Assembly (NCBI GenBank): GCA_030015575.1
Contig: CM057338.1
Coordinates: 776,377,864-776,441,863 of the forward strand
DNA length: 64,000 nt
Direction: 5' to 3'
Source of the DNA: Agapanthus africanus
Lineage: Eukaryota; Streptophyta; Magnoliopsida; Asparagales; Amaryllidaceae
The number at the start of each line of letters is the position of its first letter. The first letter of the stretch is position 1. The notes under the pieces were generated by a model. That model ran no database searches. It was not told the origin of the DNA and was given only the letters and a program-made list of their open reading frames with translations. Of this stretch, positions 44,188 through 56,470 are shown piece by piece. The position numbers were made by a program, and so were the translations under genes.

Positions 44188-46296
44188 CTATTCAAAAAAT
44201 TTATCGTTATAATGGTGTGGTTGGTGAAAGAATGGAGTGTAGAGAAAAGAAATGAGAAACGCACGAGACCGTGTGGGAATAGAAACAATATACGGTCTCG
44301 GTGGAGGAGATGAATGGCGGAAAAGAGAAAGAAGTGTAGTACGAACTTGAGCGTGTAAATCGAATGAATAAATTAGCGCAAATTGTGATGACCGATGTGT
44401 TAAAAACGATTGTGCTAATCTATCAACCCGTCGAGAAATGGGGTCAAATCCCTCAAGATTCGCGAGAAAACATGGGTACGTTGAACTTGGTAAACCAGCC
44501 ATTGAAAATGAAAGCGTGACGGATTCTTGCGCGGTCGAAACGATCGAAAAGATGAAGGGGAGTGATTTACGAAGGGTCTCATTCTCACCTAAGTAAGCAT
44601 ATGTAAAGTGAGACGACAACAGCTTGAGTTCGAATTTCAGAGGTGAAACAATTGAAGGTGAAATTGGTGAAACTGTCTCGAACTCAAAGGATTCCATCAA
44701 TTGTTCGAAATGACTGTAAGCAACCGAGTCTGATGGTTCAACTAACTCATTTGAAATTTCAAAGGACTCAAACTCGGGCGGTGAGTCTTCAAAATCGTCC
44801 GAAAAAGTGAAACACTCGTAATCGTTATCGGTCGTGAGAACCGTGTCAGATTCAAGGAAGAACGTACTAGTAGCGTCAAAACTGCTGTGATCGAACGGAA
44901 ATTTTTCAAGATCACAGTCCTCCTGCGTGATCTCTTACGTGGTTGGAATGATGGAACGGATGAAGGGGGGTGATTTAGGAAGTATAACAGTTAAACGTTC
45001 AGGAGGATGAATTAGAAAATCCGACTCATCAAATAAAAATGGTTCATCCTCAATACTATCCTCAATACTCTCCTCAATACTATCCTCATAATTCTCCTCA
45101 AAAGTTATCCCATCCATGCAATTATCATCAAAATCAAGACGCATATGAAGTTCGGGAGAAACATTTAATGACTCGAAATGATGAATTAGAGAGAAAAATT
45201 CAGTCAAATCTGCGGGTTCATCATCCAAATTATTCCCTGCGTCAATATCCTCAATCAAGTGAAAATCAATTTTTTCGGACACCTCATAAAAAGCATGGAT
45301 ATTTATCAATTCAGGTTCTAGATTTGAGGTGTAGAGGTCTAAAGGATTGGTGATGGTTTCACTCGAAAGGGACCCTTCACAATCTGGCAAATCAAGCACT
45401 ACAAAGTCACACAACTCATTAAACGTTTTATTTTCAACTGGTGAATTATTTGGGACACTTGATAGACATTAAAAACCGGAGTTGTGGAATTCAATTGGTG
45501 ATGGGTAGGTTTGATTTGGAAGGGTGCACAGCTCACTTTCTCCACTCAAATTCTTGATCTGTCCAACCGCCTCATCATACATTGGAAAATTTAGAGCTAC
45601 TTGGAAACTAGCTACCGGTTCACTAGGTTGTCTTGATGAATTAAGGGCGGCAATGGACGCATCCAAATTCCTCATCTGTTTGTTTGTCACTACAATATAA
45701 GCTTACAACGACTGTTCCAGAATAGACATGGATTGTGAAGAGATTTCAGTAAAAGATTCAAAGTTGTTTGGATACGTGAAACTCCCAAATGGTTGTGTAG
45801 AAGCAATGTCTATGGAAGGTGTGAAAGTTGGGTAGGACTGGTTGGAATTGAATGGTTGGACAGGAGTAGGATCAACATTTGGATAAAAAGGTGAATGGAC
45901 TTGTTGATCCCAAGAACTCGAAGAGTTGAAAGGAGTGAAAGATCGGTTACGAGCTTGTTTAATAAGTTCAGCAATAGACATGGGTTTCGGAGATACAACA
46001 GGACTCGAAAAAGGGGTATCAACGTAAGAAGGTGGTGAAGGTTGAAATGGTTGATACAAAGTGGATTGCGGAGTCGAATTGTTTCTCCTAGACGCTTCTA
46101 TTCGATCTTTCAAAGAAATTTGGGGCATGAAGGGGTCGTCCGTAATTCGACCAAAACAATTCACGTAGGAAGCAATGTTTGGATGAGAGTACCAAAGTTC
46201 GGCAAAAGTTTTGTGAGGTGGGGTACCCATGATGTAAGAAAGGAGAAGAAAAAGAATGTGGGTGCAAGTGGGATGCAATGGATTTCTTAGCGACAA
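44188..46296 (-). pseudogene. Acidic unknown ORF region, minus-strand copy
   Basis: Third copy of the acidic protein region. The N-terminal part begins MGTPPHKTFAELWYSHPN near 46230 and is Ser/Pro/Phe-rich (YQPFQPSPPSYVDTPF). The middle is acidic (EESIEDSIEDEPFLFDESD). The C-terminal part carries YPCFLANLEGFDPISRRVD. It is broken, with a few breaks. No pol-type motif was seen, and the function is unknown. Confidence 0.65.
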
Positions 46297-47329
46297 GTTA
46301 CATGTTTTGTAAAAATTTTACCTTTTTGTGTTTTTTTATAAGGGGCTTTTTGCAAAAAGATTTTTCGATAAAAGGCTTAGACACACGTTCAATCAATCAC
46401 AAATGCACAATCAAGCCTAGATCTAGGGTCACCTAGGTCAGCTAGACAGCTCCTAACTATTCCAAAGGGCAAGATGTAAGGACCTCAAACCGTCTCTTCA
46501 CCGCCAATTGTGGCCACGTAAGCACAAGTGAAGAAAGGAGGGATCCGCTCACGAATCACCGTGCGACGGGTCTTTTAAAATTACCTTTCCCTACCTGTCT
46601 AGCTTAGGCACCACAAACTCAGGTTAGGATTAACGGTCGATACCTACAACTATTCATTTGTCTTATTGAGCGCGAAATCCTTAGGGCTGAGTCTAATCTT
46701 TTTTAATTAACTTGATGGTCAATGCAATATGCTTTATGTGATTTTTGGGGTCCTGGAAAGGGTAATGAAATCCCCACCCAATCTGGATTGGTGTTCAAGC
46801 CCCTTAAAGTCAATTTAAAATATGCAAAGCAGTAAACACAATCACTTGCAAACAATTTTTTTAGCGCGGCGCAAAGAATCCTGCACAAGATCAAGTTATT
46901 GGAGAAGGGGAGAAGTTTTTGCGCAAAGGACCCTGCAGGAAAATTTTTTACAGAGGAGATAATGGGGTTACAGAGAAGAGGAGAAGGCTTACAGAGATTT
47001 TTCCACGTGCTGACATCACCACCAGGCCGCGGATCCGCCGCAGAATCTTGCTTTTGACCGCGGTTCCACGGTTGACTTGGCGGTTCAGATCTCCAATATT
47101 TTTCTATTTCTCTGTTTTAATTTTCCTCCGTCTGTTCAGATATGATGTTTTCTGTTTTGCTCACTGGAATTTTTCAGATCTGAATCCGTTCGTCGATCCT
47201 GCACAATTCAAAAGAAAACCCTTCAATTAATAACAAGATGATAAATTTTTTTATTTTTATATTTTTCAGTTTTTTAGATTTTTATGATTTTATATTAACC
47301 CGGAATTGCAAAAAGAAAATACTACGCCA
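46297..47329 (-). other. Leader of the minus-strand Athila-like copy
   Basis: About 1 kb between primer site and the acidic ORF, homologous to 50155-51192 and 63130-64000. It includes a GC hairpin-like pair (47025-47040 and 47057-47072) and the word aggatcctttgcgc-like repeats (ctgcacaagatc, ctgcagg). No gene seen. Confidence 0.7.
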
Positions 47330-47347
47330 TCCCCGGCAACGTCGCCA
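47330..47347 (-). other. Primer binding site, tRNA-Asp type
   Basis: The minus strand differs by one base from TGGCGCCGTTGCCGGGGA, the complement of the 3' end of plant tRNA-Asp. It starts two bases inside the LTR at 47350. Confidence 0.85.
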
Positions 47348-47349
47348 TT

Positions 47350-48761
47350 TGATTGAATGATGGAGTTTATATGCGCTTTCGCTTTCAAAAGATGAATCAA
47401 AGAATTGTTTATCGCAATCAAGAACGGCATCGCTTGATAGCTAGCCGGTGAGTACGGGTCGGTCAACAGGGATTTTGTGTATTCACAATTTGTTCTAACG
47501 AGTTAATTCCAAACGGTGTTGGATTGATTATCACTAAAAACTAAGGTTGATCTAGACTAGGATTAAAATCTTGCTAGGGTAAGGTTTAGGTTAAGTTTGG
47601 AAAGTCAATATTCCTCACCGCTTTCTATGCCCTAATTAAGATCTATGAGATGTCATGGTAATAATTAATAAAGTGGATTAGTACCATCGGGAAGAAACGA
47701 TGTTTCTTCCACTAGGTTCGTGTCCTTCCTTTCTTAATTCTTACCCTAACCTACATGGAAAACATGCACAACCGGTCTTTTAAACTACGGTATCACTGCT
47801 ACCTTGTGGGATAGGGTGCCGTAGGGAGCGGTGTGTGTATGTATGCATTGAGTCCTATAAAAATATGTGATGGGCAAGAAAGGGGTGATAGATTTTCATC
47901 TCTCAAACCTTTCCTATTCCTAACCTTAACAAGCGAGGATCTACTCACTCATTAAGAAATTGATAAATATGTTCTAAATTAATTAACTAGGGCAGATAAT
48001 AAAAGTTATGCTAGGACAGATAAGAAAATTAACTAGGGCAATAAATAGAAAACTTACTCTAATTTTTATTTGATGCTCCCTTCAATCATTACAGGAATTG
48101 AATTCTGAATTTTGATAGATAAAATGAGGCACAAGAAGAGGCATAACTCAAATAGAGGTTTAGGGTTTCTATTTATAGATCATAGAAACCCTAGGGTTAC
48201 ATTCGATTCACATCTGCATTTACAATTTTACCCTAAAGAAGACTAATCAACGCACCGCCACACCGCCACGAATTTTCATCGACACGGGCTCATTATGGCC
48301 GCGGAACCACGACCGAAAACCCATGTTTGGCCATGGATCCGCGGCCATATGGAGGGCTTATGGGCTCTGCTTCTCTGGTAATTCTCATGTTGCTTTTTCC
48401 TTGGCTTTTCTTCACTTGGTTTTTCAGATTGTCTTCTAGTTTTCTTCCAGATTTCCATAGTGCATAATTTCGTGGACTTTACCGTTCGCTTCGTGTCGAA
48501 GTCTTGAACCTTGCGCTGCCTTTGTACTTTATGAAATTGTCCATTGATCTTCGTATATTCTCCAAAATGTAGGCTTGATCAAGATTCTTCCATTTGCTGG
48601 TCGTAGTCTCACTTTTGTATCGTCTTTTCATCATTTTCACTGTTTTTATTCCGAGAACATGTAACCTGCAACTCTGTAGCAGACATGGATCAAACGCACC
48701 TGTTTATTTGTAAAATGAATAAGAATGGGGAATATAATAATGCAAAATTATGATCTGAATA
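47350..48761 (-). repeat. 5' LTR of the minus-strand copy
   Basis: About 1.4 kb, closely similar to 41187-42620. It holds a diverged CCGCGG hairpin (about 48297-48346). Its outer end faces the plus-strand LTR at 48767, with only atatt between them. Confidence 0.85.
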
Positions 48762-48766
48762 ATATT

Positions 48767-50134
48767 TGTTCATATCATAATTTTGCATTATTATATTCCC
48801 CATTCTTATTCTTTTTACAAATAAATAGGTGCTTTTGATCCATGTCTGCTACATAGTTGCAGGTTTCAAGTTCTCGGAACAAAACTGTGAAAATGATGAG
48901 AAGGCGATACAAAAGTGAGACTACGACCAACAAATGGAAGAATCTTGATCACGCCTACAGTTTGAAGAATAAACGAAGATCAATGGACAATTTCACAAAG
49001 CAAAAAGGCAGCGCAAGGTTCAAGACTTCGACACGAAGCAAACGGTAAAAGTCCACAACATTATTCACTGTGGAAATCTGGAAGAAAACTAGAAGACAAT
49101 CTGAGAAACCAAGTGAAGAAACAAGTACCCAAATGCAACCAGACCAAGACCAGAAAAATTGAACCAACGAATTCACAACATGGCTGCGGAACCGCGGCCA
49201 AACCTGGATTTTAGCCGCGGTTTCGCGGCTATGAGGAGCCCGTGTCGGTGCAAATTTTGTGACGGTGTGCGATGTGTTGACTAGTCTTCTTAGGGTATAT
49301 TTGTAAATGCGGATGGGAATCGATTGTAGCCCTAGGGTTTCTATGTTCTATAAATAGAAACCCTAAACCTCTTTTTGGGGTATGCCTCTTCTTGTGCCTC
49401 GATGTATTTATCAAAATTCAGAATTCAATTCTTGTAAATGATTGAAGAGCGCATCAAATAAAAATTAGAGTAAGTTTTCTTTTTATTGCCCTAGTTAATT
49501 TTCTTTCTGCCCTAGTTAATTTTTATTATCTACCCTAGTTAATTAGTTTAGAACATGTTTTTCAATTCCTTAATGAGTGAGTAGTTCCTCACTTTTTAGG
49601 GTTAGGAATAGGGAAGGCTTGAGAGATGAAAATCTCCCACCCCTTTCTTGCCCATCAGATCTTTTTATAAGACTCCATGCATACATACACACACCGCTCC
49701 CTACAGCACCCTATCCAATGAGGTAGCGGTGAAACTGTAGTCTAAAAGACCGGTTGCGTATGTTTTCCATGGAGGTTAGGGTAAGAATTAAGAAAGGAAG
49801 GATAAGAACCTAGAGGAAGAAACATCGTTTCTTCCCGATGGTACTAATCCACTTTATTAATTATTACCATAACACCTCATAGATCTTGATTAGGGCATAG
49901 AAAGCGGTGAGGAATATTGACTTTCCAAACTTAATCTAAACCTAACCCTAGCAAGATTTTAATCATAGTCTAGATCATCCTTAGTTTTTAAATTTAATCA
50001 ATCCGACAACAATCGGAATTAACTCGTTAGAACAAATCAAGAATACACAAAATCCCTGTGGACCGACCCGTACAAACTGCTAGCTACCAAGCGACGCCGT
50101 TCTTGATTGCGGTAAATAATTCTTTGACAAATCA
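48767..50134 (+). repeat. 5' LTR of the plus-strand copy
   Basis: 1368 bp from TGTTCATATCATAATTTTGC to ...gacaaatca. It contains a CCGCGG hairpin (arms 49182-49199 and 49213-49230), ccctagggttt (about 49330-49340) and a TATA box (49349-49356, tataaata). The primer site follows after two bases. Confidence 0.88.
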
Positions 50135-50136
50135 AA

Positions 50137-50154
50137 TTGCGCCGTTGCCAGGGA
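50137..50154 (+). other. Primer binding site, tRNA-Asp type, diverged
   Basis: Agrees with TGGCGCCGTTGCCGGGGA at 16 of 18 positions and starts two bases after the LTR end, as in the copy at 63112. Confidence 0.8.
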
Positions 50155-51192
50155 TGGCGTTGTTGTTTTCTTTTTGTAATTTTGGGTTAATATAAAAATT
50201 GAAAAAATCATAAAAACTGAAAAATATAAAAATAAAAAAAATTTATCATCTTGTTATTCTTTGTAGGGTGTTTTCTTTTGAATTGTGCAGGATTGACGAA
50301 CGGATTCAGATCTGGAAAATTCCAGAGAGCAAAACAGAAAAAAAAAAAACAGATCTGTACAAGCAGAGGATAATCAGAACAGAGAAACGAAAGAGATTTT
50401 GGGATCTGAACAGCCAAGTCAACCGCGGAACCGCCGCGTTGACCCACTTTTGACCGCGGAACCGCCGCGGGGTGGTGACGTCATCATTTGAAATTTTCTC
50501 TGTAAGCTTATTTTCTTCTTCTGAACCCCCTGATATCTCCTCTGTAAAAATTTCCTGCAGAGTTCTTTGCGCAAAAAATTCTCCCCCTTCTCAATAACTT
50601 GATCTTGTGCAGGATTCTTTGCGCCGCGCTAAAAAAAATTTTTTTTTTGCAAGTGATTGTGTTTACTGCTTTGCATATTTAAATTGACTTTAAGGGGCTT
50701 GAACACCAATCCAGATTGGGTGGGGATTTCATTACCCTTCCCAGGACCCTAAAAATCACATAAAGCATATTGCATTGACCATCAAGTCAATTAAAAAATA
50801 TTAAACTCAGCTCTAAGGACTTCGCGCTCAATAGGACAAAGGAATAATTGTAGGCATCGACTGTTGATTTAAACCTGACTTTGTGGTGCCTAAGCTAGAC
50901 AGGTAACTTTAATAGGCCCGTCTCACGGTGATTCGTGAGCGGATCCCTCCTTTCTCTACTTGTGCTTACCTGGCCACAATTGGTGGTGAAGAGGCGGTTT
51001 GATGTCCTCACATCTTGCCTTTTGGAACAGTTAGGAGCTGTCTAGCTGACCTAGGTGACCCTAAATCTAGGCTTGATTGTACATTTTGTGATTGATTGAA
51101 CGTGTGTCTAAACTTTTTATTGAAAATCTTTTTGCAAAAAGATCCTTATAAAAAAAACAAAATACGAAATTTTTTTTTATAAAAACTTCCAC
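50155..51192 (+). other. Leader of the plus-strand Athila-like copy
   Basis: Homologous to 63130-64000. It holds accgcggaaccgccgcg twice in direct order (about 50422-50438 and 50453-50470), a ggattctttgcgccgcgct phrase (about 50612-50630) and AT-rich sequence. No gene seen. Confidence 0.7.
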
Positions 51193-53206
51193 TTGTCGCT
51201 AAGAAATCCATTGCACCCCACATGCACCAACATTCTTTTTCTTCTCCTTTCTTACATCATGGGTACCCCACCTCACAAAACTCTTGCCGAACTTTGGTAC
51301 CCTCATCCAAACATTGCTTCCTACGCGAATTGTTTTGGTCGAATTATGGACGACCCCTCCATGCCTAAAATTTCTTTGAAAGATCGAATAGAAGCGTCTA
51401 GGAGAAACAGTTCGACTCCGCAATCCACTTTGTATCAACCATTTCAACCTTCACCACCTTCTTACGTTGATACTCCTTTTTCGAGTCCTGTTGTAACTCC
51501 GAAACCCATGTCTATTGCTGAACAAATTGACCAATCTCGTAACCGATCTTTCAATCCTTTCAACACTTCCAGTTCTTGGGATCAACAAGTCCATTCACCT
51601 TTTTATCCAAATGTTGATCCTACTCCTGTCCAACCATTCAATTCCTACCAGTCCTACCCGACCTTCCCTAGACATTGCTTCTACACAGCCATTTGGGAGT
51701 TTCCAGAATCCAAACAATTTTGAACCTTTTACTGAAACCCCTTCACAACCCATGTCTAGTCTGGAACAGTCGTTGGAAGCTTATATTGTAGCGACAAACC
51801 AACATATGAGGAATTTAGATGCGTCCATTGTCGCCCTTATGCAACCTAGTGACCCGATAGCTAGTTTCCAACTAGCTCCAAAAATTCCAATGTATGATGA
51901 GACGGTTGGACAGATTGAGAATTTGAGTGGAGAGAGTGAGCTGTGCACCCTTCCAAATAAAACCTACCCATCACCAATTGAATTCCAAAACTCCAGTTTT
52001 GAATGTCTATCAAGTGTCCCAAATGATTCACCAATTGAAATTAAAACTTTTAATGAGTTGTGCGACTTTGTAGTGCTTGATTTGCCAGATTGTGAAGGGT
52101 CCCTTTCGAGTGAAACCATCACCAATCCTTTCGGCCTCTACACCTCCAATCTAGAGCCTGAATTGATAAATATCCATGATTTTGATGAGGTGTCCAAAAA
52201 AATTGATTTTCACTTGATTGAGGATATTGACACAGGGAATATTTTGGATGATGAACTCACAGATTTGACTGAATTTTTCTCTCCAACTCATCATACCGAG
52301 TCATTAAATGTTTCTCCCGAACTTCATATGCGTCTTGATTTTGATGATAATTGCATGGATGGGATAACTTTTGAGGAGAATTATGAGGATAGTATTGAGG
52401 AGAGTATTGAGGATAGTATTGAGGATGAACCAGTTTTGTTTGATGAGTCGGATTTTCCAATTCATCTTCCTGAACCATTAACTGTTATACTTCCTAAATC
52501 ACCCCGCTTCATCCGTTCCATCATTCCGACCACGCAAGAGATCACACAGGAAGACCATGAGCTTGAAAAATTTCTGTTCAATCACAGCAATTTTGACGCC
52601 ACTAGTGCGTTCCTCCTTGAATCTGACACAGTTCACACAAAGGATAACGATTACGAGTGTTTCACTTTTTCGGACGATTTCGAAAACTCTCCGCCCGAGT
52701 TTGAATCCTTTGAATTTTCAGATGAGTTAGTTGAACCATCAGACTCGGTTGCTTACCATCATTTCGAAACATTGATGGAAGCCTTTGAATTCGAGACAGT
52801 TTCACCAATTTCACCTTCAATTTCTTCACCTTTGAAACTCGAACTCAAACTGTTGCCGTCTCACCTTACATATGCTTACTTAGGTGAGACTGAGACCCTT
52901 CCTAAATCACTCCCTTTCATCCTTTCGATCGTTTCGACGGCGCAAGAATCCGTCACGCTTCCAATGGATGGTTTACCAAGTTCAACGTACCCATGTTTTC
53001 TCGCGAATCTTGAGGGATTTGACCCCATTTCTCGTCAGGTTGATAGATTAGCACAATCACTTTTAACACATCGTTCATCACAATTTGCGCTAATTTATTC
53101 ACTCGACACCCTCAAGTTCGTACTACACTTCTTTTTCTCTTCCGTGATTCTTCTCCTAATATACCGAGACCATATTCCACGTTTCTTCCCAGACGGTCTC
53201 AAGTAA
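51193..53206 (+). pseudogene. Acidic unknown ORF region, plus-strand copy (fullest)
   Basis: The longest open stretch is 563 residues (from 51515). The region begins with MSLRNPLHPTC (51193) or, more likely, MGTPPHKTLAELWYPHPN (51259), since the latter is shared with the minus copy and is less hydrophobic. In order: a Ser/Pro/Phe-rich N-terminal part, a segment EAYIVATNQHMRNLDASI that may be helical, a long acidic middle (EESIEDSIEDSIEDEP-like) and a conserved end (YPCFLANLEGFDPISRQVD, AQSLLTHRSSQ). There is about one break. I do not recognise the protein. It takes the place of gag-pol. Confidence 0.7.
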
Positions 53207-53972
53207 TTCTCATTTCTTTCCTCTACACTCCATTCTCTCACCAACTACATCATTATAACGATAAAATTTTTGAATGGTTGGTGCTAACCTTTGCCCTGTG
53301 TAAGGCCTTGTATAGTTTGATTTTTTTCCTCCCTAACTCTGAACTTTAACGCTTAAAACAGTGGAAACACTGTTTCACTTAAGTTTGGGAGAGACCTTTT
53401 TATATAAATATTTTGTTTTGTTTTTCTTTTAACAAAAAAAATAAAAATAAAAAAATAAACAGGGGAATACCGGCTATTTTGACCCTCTTGGTGTAGCCTG
53501 ACATTGAGGCCACTGTCAAGTTTAAGTTTGGGGGTGTGCTCGGTAAGCTTTCTTCCTTCGCATTCATATGTATATTTTTGCATTTGCATACTTATTTTAA
53601 AAACCCATAAAAATTGAAAAAATTTAAACATTATAAAAATTGAAAAATTCAATTTTGGCCATAATTGACTTGAGTTTGAAAAGAAGGTTAACTAGCTAGG
53701 AACAACTAGATCTTAGACTTAGTAAATTAAAAACCCTAAAAATAACCTTTCTCAAAAATTTAACGGTAGAAAGTATATGTCTTTGTAGTTTATTTAGAAA
53801 TAGGCAAATTTCGAGTTGACTTCTTGGGCTAAGTTAAAACAAGGGAAAAGTATTGATATTTTTATTGAAATATAAGTCTGAAAAATAATCCCTAAGCTTA
53901 AATCTAAATTCTGAGAATATATACCCTACAAATTGCACAAACACGAACCTTGAAACTTGGAATAGTAAAGTA
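53207..53972 (+). other. Non-coding region with purine tracts, plus-strand copy
   Basis: Homologous to 15102 onward. Purine tracts aagtttggga (53381-53390) and aagtttggggg (53524-53534) occupy the same relative places as in the sister copies. No 3' LTR follows. The sequence runs into the fold-back at 53973. Confidence 0.7.
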
Positions 53973-54327
53973 GACCTTGAAATGCGCTTGTCCAAAATTC
54001 TTAGTTTGAAGGAAAATAAAATTATAAGTGTGAATAAAAAGATATAAAAAAATGAACACTGGTTTTTTAATTACTTAAGGCTGCGTAAAAAAGAATATAT
54101 AGCGAGGGTGCTTTATCACCTAGTGCCTTAGACCAACTGGTTTGGGAGTCACTGCTAAACCAGTTGGTCTAAGGCACTAGATGATAAAGCACCCTCGCTA
54201 TATATTCTTTTTTACGCAGCCTTAAGTAATTACAAAACCAGTGTTAATTTTTTTATATCTCTTTATTCACACTTATAATTTTATTTTCCTTCATACTAAC
54301 GATTTTAGACAAGAGCATTTCAAGGTC
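53973..54327. repeat. 170-bp inverted repeat with 15-base loop
   Basis: 53973-54142 and 54158-54327 are reverse complements with a small number of differences. Both arms are the pre-3' LTR sequence of the Athila-like element, so the repeat marks a turn-around of the element onto itself. It is followed by a short plus-strand piece matching the end of the acidic ORF region (about 54335-54465). Confidence 0.92.
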
Positions 54328-54475
54328 TTAGACTTAGTAGATTAGCACAATCGCTTTTAACACATCGGTCATCATAATTTGCGCTAATTTATTTACTCGA
54401 TTTACACCTTCAAGTTCGTACTACACTTCTTTCTCTCTTCCGCGATTCTTCTCCTAATATACCAAGCGACACCTC

Positions 54476-55908
54476 ATGGAGTTTATATGCGCTTTAGCTT
54501 TCGAAAGATGAATCAAAGAATTGTTTACCGCAATCAAGAACGGCGTCGCTTGGTATCTAGCCGGTGAGTACGTGTCGGTCCACAGGGATTTTGTGTATTC
54601 TCTATTTGTTTTAACGAGTTAATTCCAAACGGTGTTGGATTGATTATCACTAAAAACTAAGGTTGATCTAGACTAGGATTAAAATCTTGCTAGGGTTAGG
54701 TTTAGGTTAAGTTTGGAAAGTCAATATTCCTCACCACTTTCTATGCCCTAATTAAGATCTATGAGGTGTCATGATAATAATTAATAAAGTGGATTAGTAC
54801 CATCAGGAAGAAACGATGTTTCTTCCTCTAGCTTCTTATCCTTCCTTTCTTAATTCTTACCCTAACCTCCATGGAAAACATGCACAACCGGTCTTTTAAA
54901 CTATGGTATCACTGCTACCTCATGGGATAGGGTGCCGTAGGGAGCGATGTGTGTATGTATGCATGGAGTCTTATAAAAATATGTGATGGGCAAAAAAGGG
55001 GTGAGAGATTTTTATCTCTCAAAACTTTCCTATTCCTAACCCTAACAAGCGAAGATCTACTCACTCATTAGGGAATTGATAAACATGTTCTAAACTAATT
55101 AAGTAGGGTAGATAATAATAGTTATTCTAGGGCAGATAATAAAAGTTATGCTAGGGCAGATAAGAAAATTAACTAGGGCAATAAAAAGAAAACTTACTCT
55201 AATTTTTATTTGATGCTCTCTTCAATCATTACAGGAATTTAATTCCGAATTTTGATAAATAAAATGAGGCACAAGAAGAGGCATACCTTAAAAAGAGATT
55301 TAGGGTTTCTATTTATAGATCATAGAAAACCTAGGGTTACATTCGATTCACATCTGCATTTACAATTTTACCCTAAAGAAGACTAGTCAACGCACCGCCG
55401 CACCGCCACACCGCCATGAATTTTCACCGACACAGGCTTATTATGGCAGCGGAACCGCGGCCAAAACCCATGTTTGGCCACGAATACGCGGCCATATAGA
55501 GGGCTTATGGGCTCTGCTTCTCTGGTAATTCTCATGTTGCTTTTTCCTTGGCTTTTCTTCACTTGGTTTCTCAGATTGTCTTCTAGTTTTCTTCCAGATT
55601 TCCACAGTGCATAATGTCGTGGATTTTACCGTTCGCTTCGTGTCGAAGTCTTGAACCTTGCGCTGCTTTTGCACTTTGTGAACTTGTTCATTGATCTTCG
55701 TTTATTCTCCAAACTGTAGGCTTGATCAAGATTCTTCCATTTGTTGGTCGTAGTCTCACTTTTGTGTCGTCTTTTCATCATTTTCACTGTTTTTATTCCG
55801 AGAACCTGTTACCTGCAACTATGTAGCAGACATGGATCAAACGCACCTGTTTATTTGTAAAATGAATAAGAATGAGGAATATAATAATGCAAAATTATGA
55901 TCTAAACA
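54476..55908 (-). repeat. Rightmost minus-strand LTR of the composite
   Basis: About 1.43 kb, similar to 41187-42620 throughout. Its outer edge (gatctaaaca) abuts ctcta, the partner of the ctctg flank at 41182-41186, which makes it the original 5' LTR of the inserted unit. It holds a diverged CCGCGG hairpin (about 55445-55493). Confidence 0.85.
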
Positions 55909-56470
55909 CTCTACCTGGTCCATCCGATATGGCGGTAAAGAAAATGGCTCCATGCCAGAAATTAAGTCAAAGCAAAATACAATATCGCGCTCTGGCAACA
56001 AACCAAGCAACTTGTCAGGAAAAGCATCTTGAAATTCCCTCACAAACGAGACCTGGTCCAACAGGACCTCTACGGCTCAAACATCGCAAATATATGCCAA
56101 GAATTCCTGACATCCTTTCCTCAAGGCTGACTAGCATTAAAAGAAGAAATCAAATTGACTTAAGAATCCATATCTCCGATATGAACAAACATACACGAAC
56201 GAAAACTTTTTGAGCGAAAAAAGAGTAGCCTACGGAAGAAATCACAACAAGCGGCTGATTTAGCAAGGACTACCATCGGCTAAACTTCGATACAAAGTAT
56301 GTGGATACCATTTCAAATGACACCAGAAAGAAATACTCATCCGGAGAAACATAAAAGAATACTTATCACAATGGCGTCTATCTAACCGTCTCTGAGTTAA
56401 CATACCGGTACAACTTCGCTTCGGTCCAAAAACGATTGAAATCTCAGAAATGCGCTCCTTCAACAATCAG
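55909..56470 (-). pseudogene. Protease-RT spacer and RT start of the chromovirus-like element
   Basis: Reads VREFQDAFPDKLLGLLPERD and PPYRMDQVE on the minus strand, the familiar VVxEFPDVFPxELPGLPPxR...PYRMAPAE stretch of Ty3/gypsy elements. It joins in sense to ELNELKDQLQDLL at 41186 across the composite, which fixes the insertion point. It is broken. Confidence 0.85.

Larger units (their letters stand above)
41187..55908. mobile_element. 14.7-kb composite of Athila-like non-autonomous LTR elements
   Basis: Inserted in the reverse transcriptase region of the chromovirus-like element. The flanks are ctctg (41182-41186) and ctcta (55909-55913), one base apart from a perfect 5-bp duplication, so the unit has a single target site. 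Inside are three minus-strand LTRs (41187-42620, 47350-48761, 54476-55908), one plus-strand LTR (48767-50134), two acidic-ORF regions in opposite directions and a 170-bp fold-back. The parts do not line up as simple nesting. Broken, rearranged fossil. Confidence 0.75.

Noticed and set aside
53973-54327. A MITE or fold-back DNA transposon
   Set aside because: Both arms are the Athila-like element's own pre-LTR sequence, with no target duplication around the pair. It is an internal turn-around.
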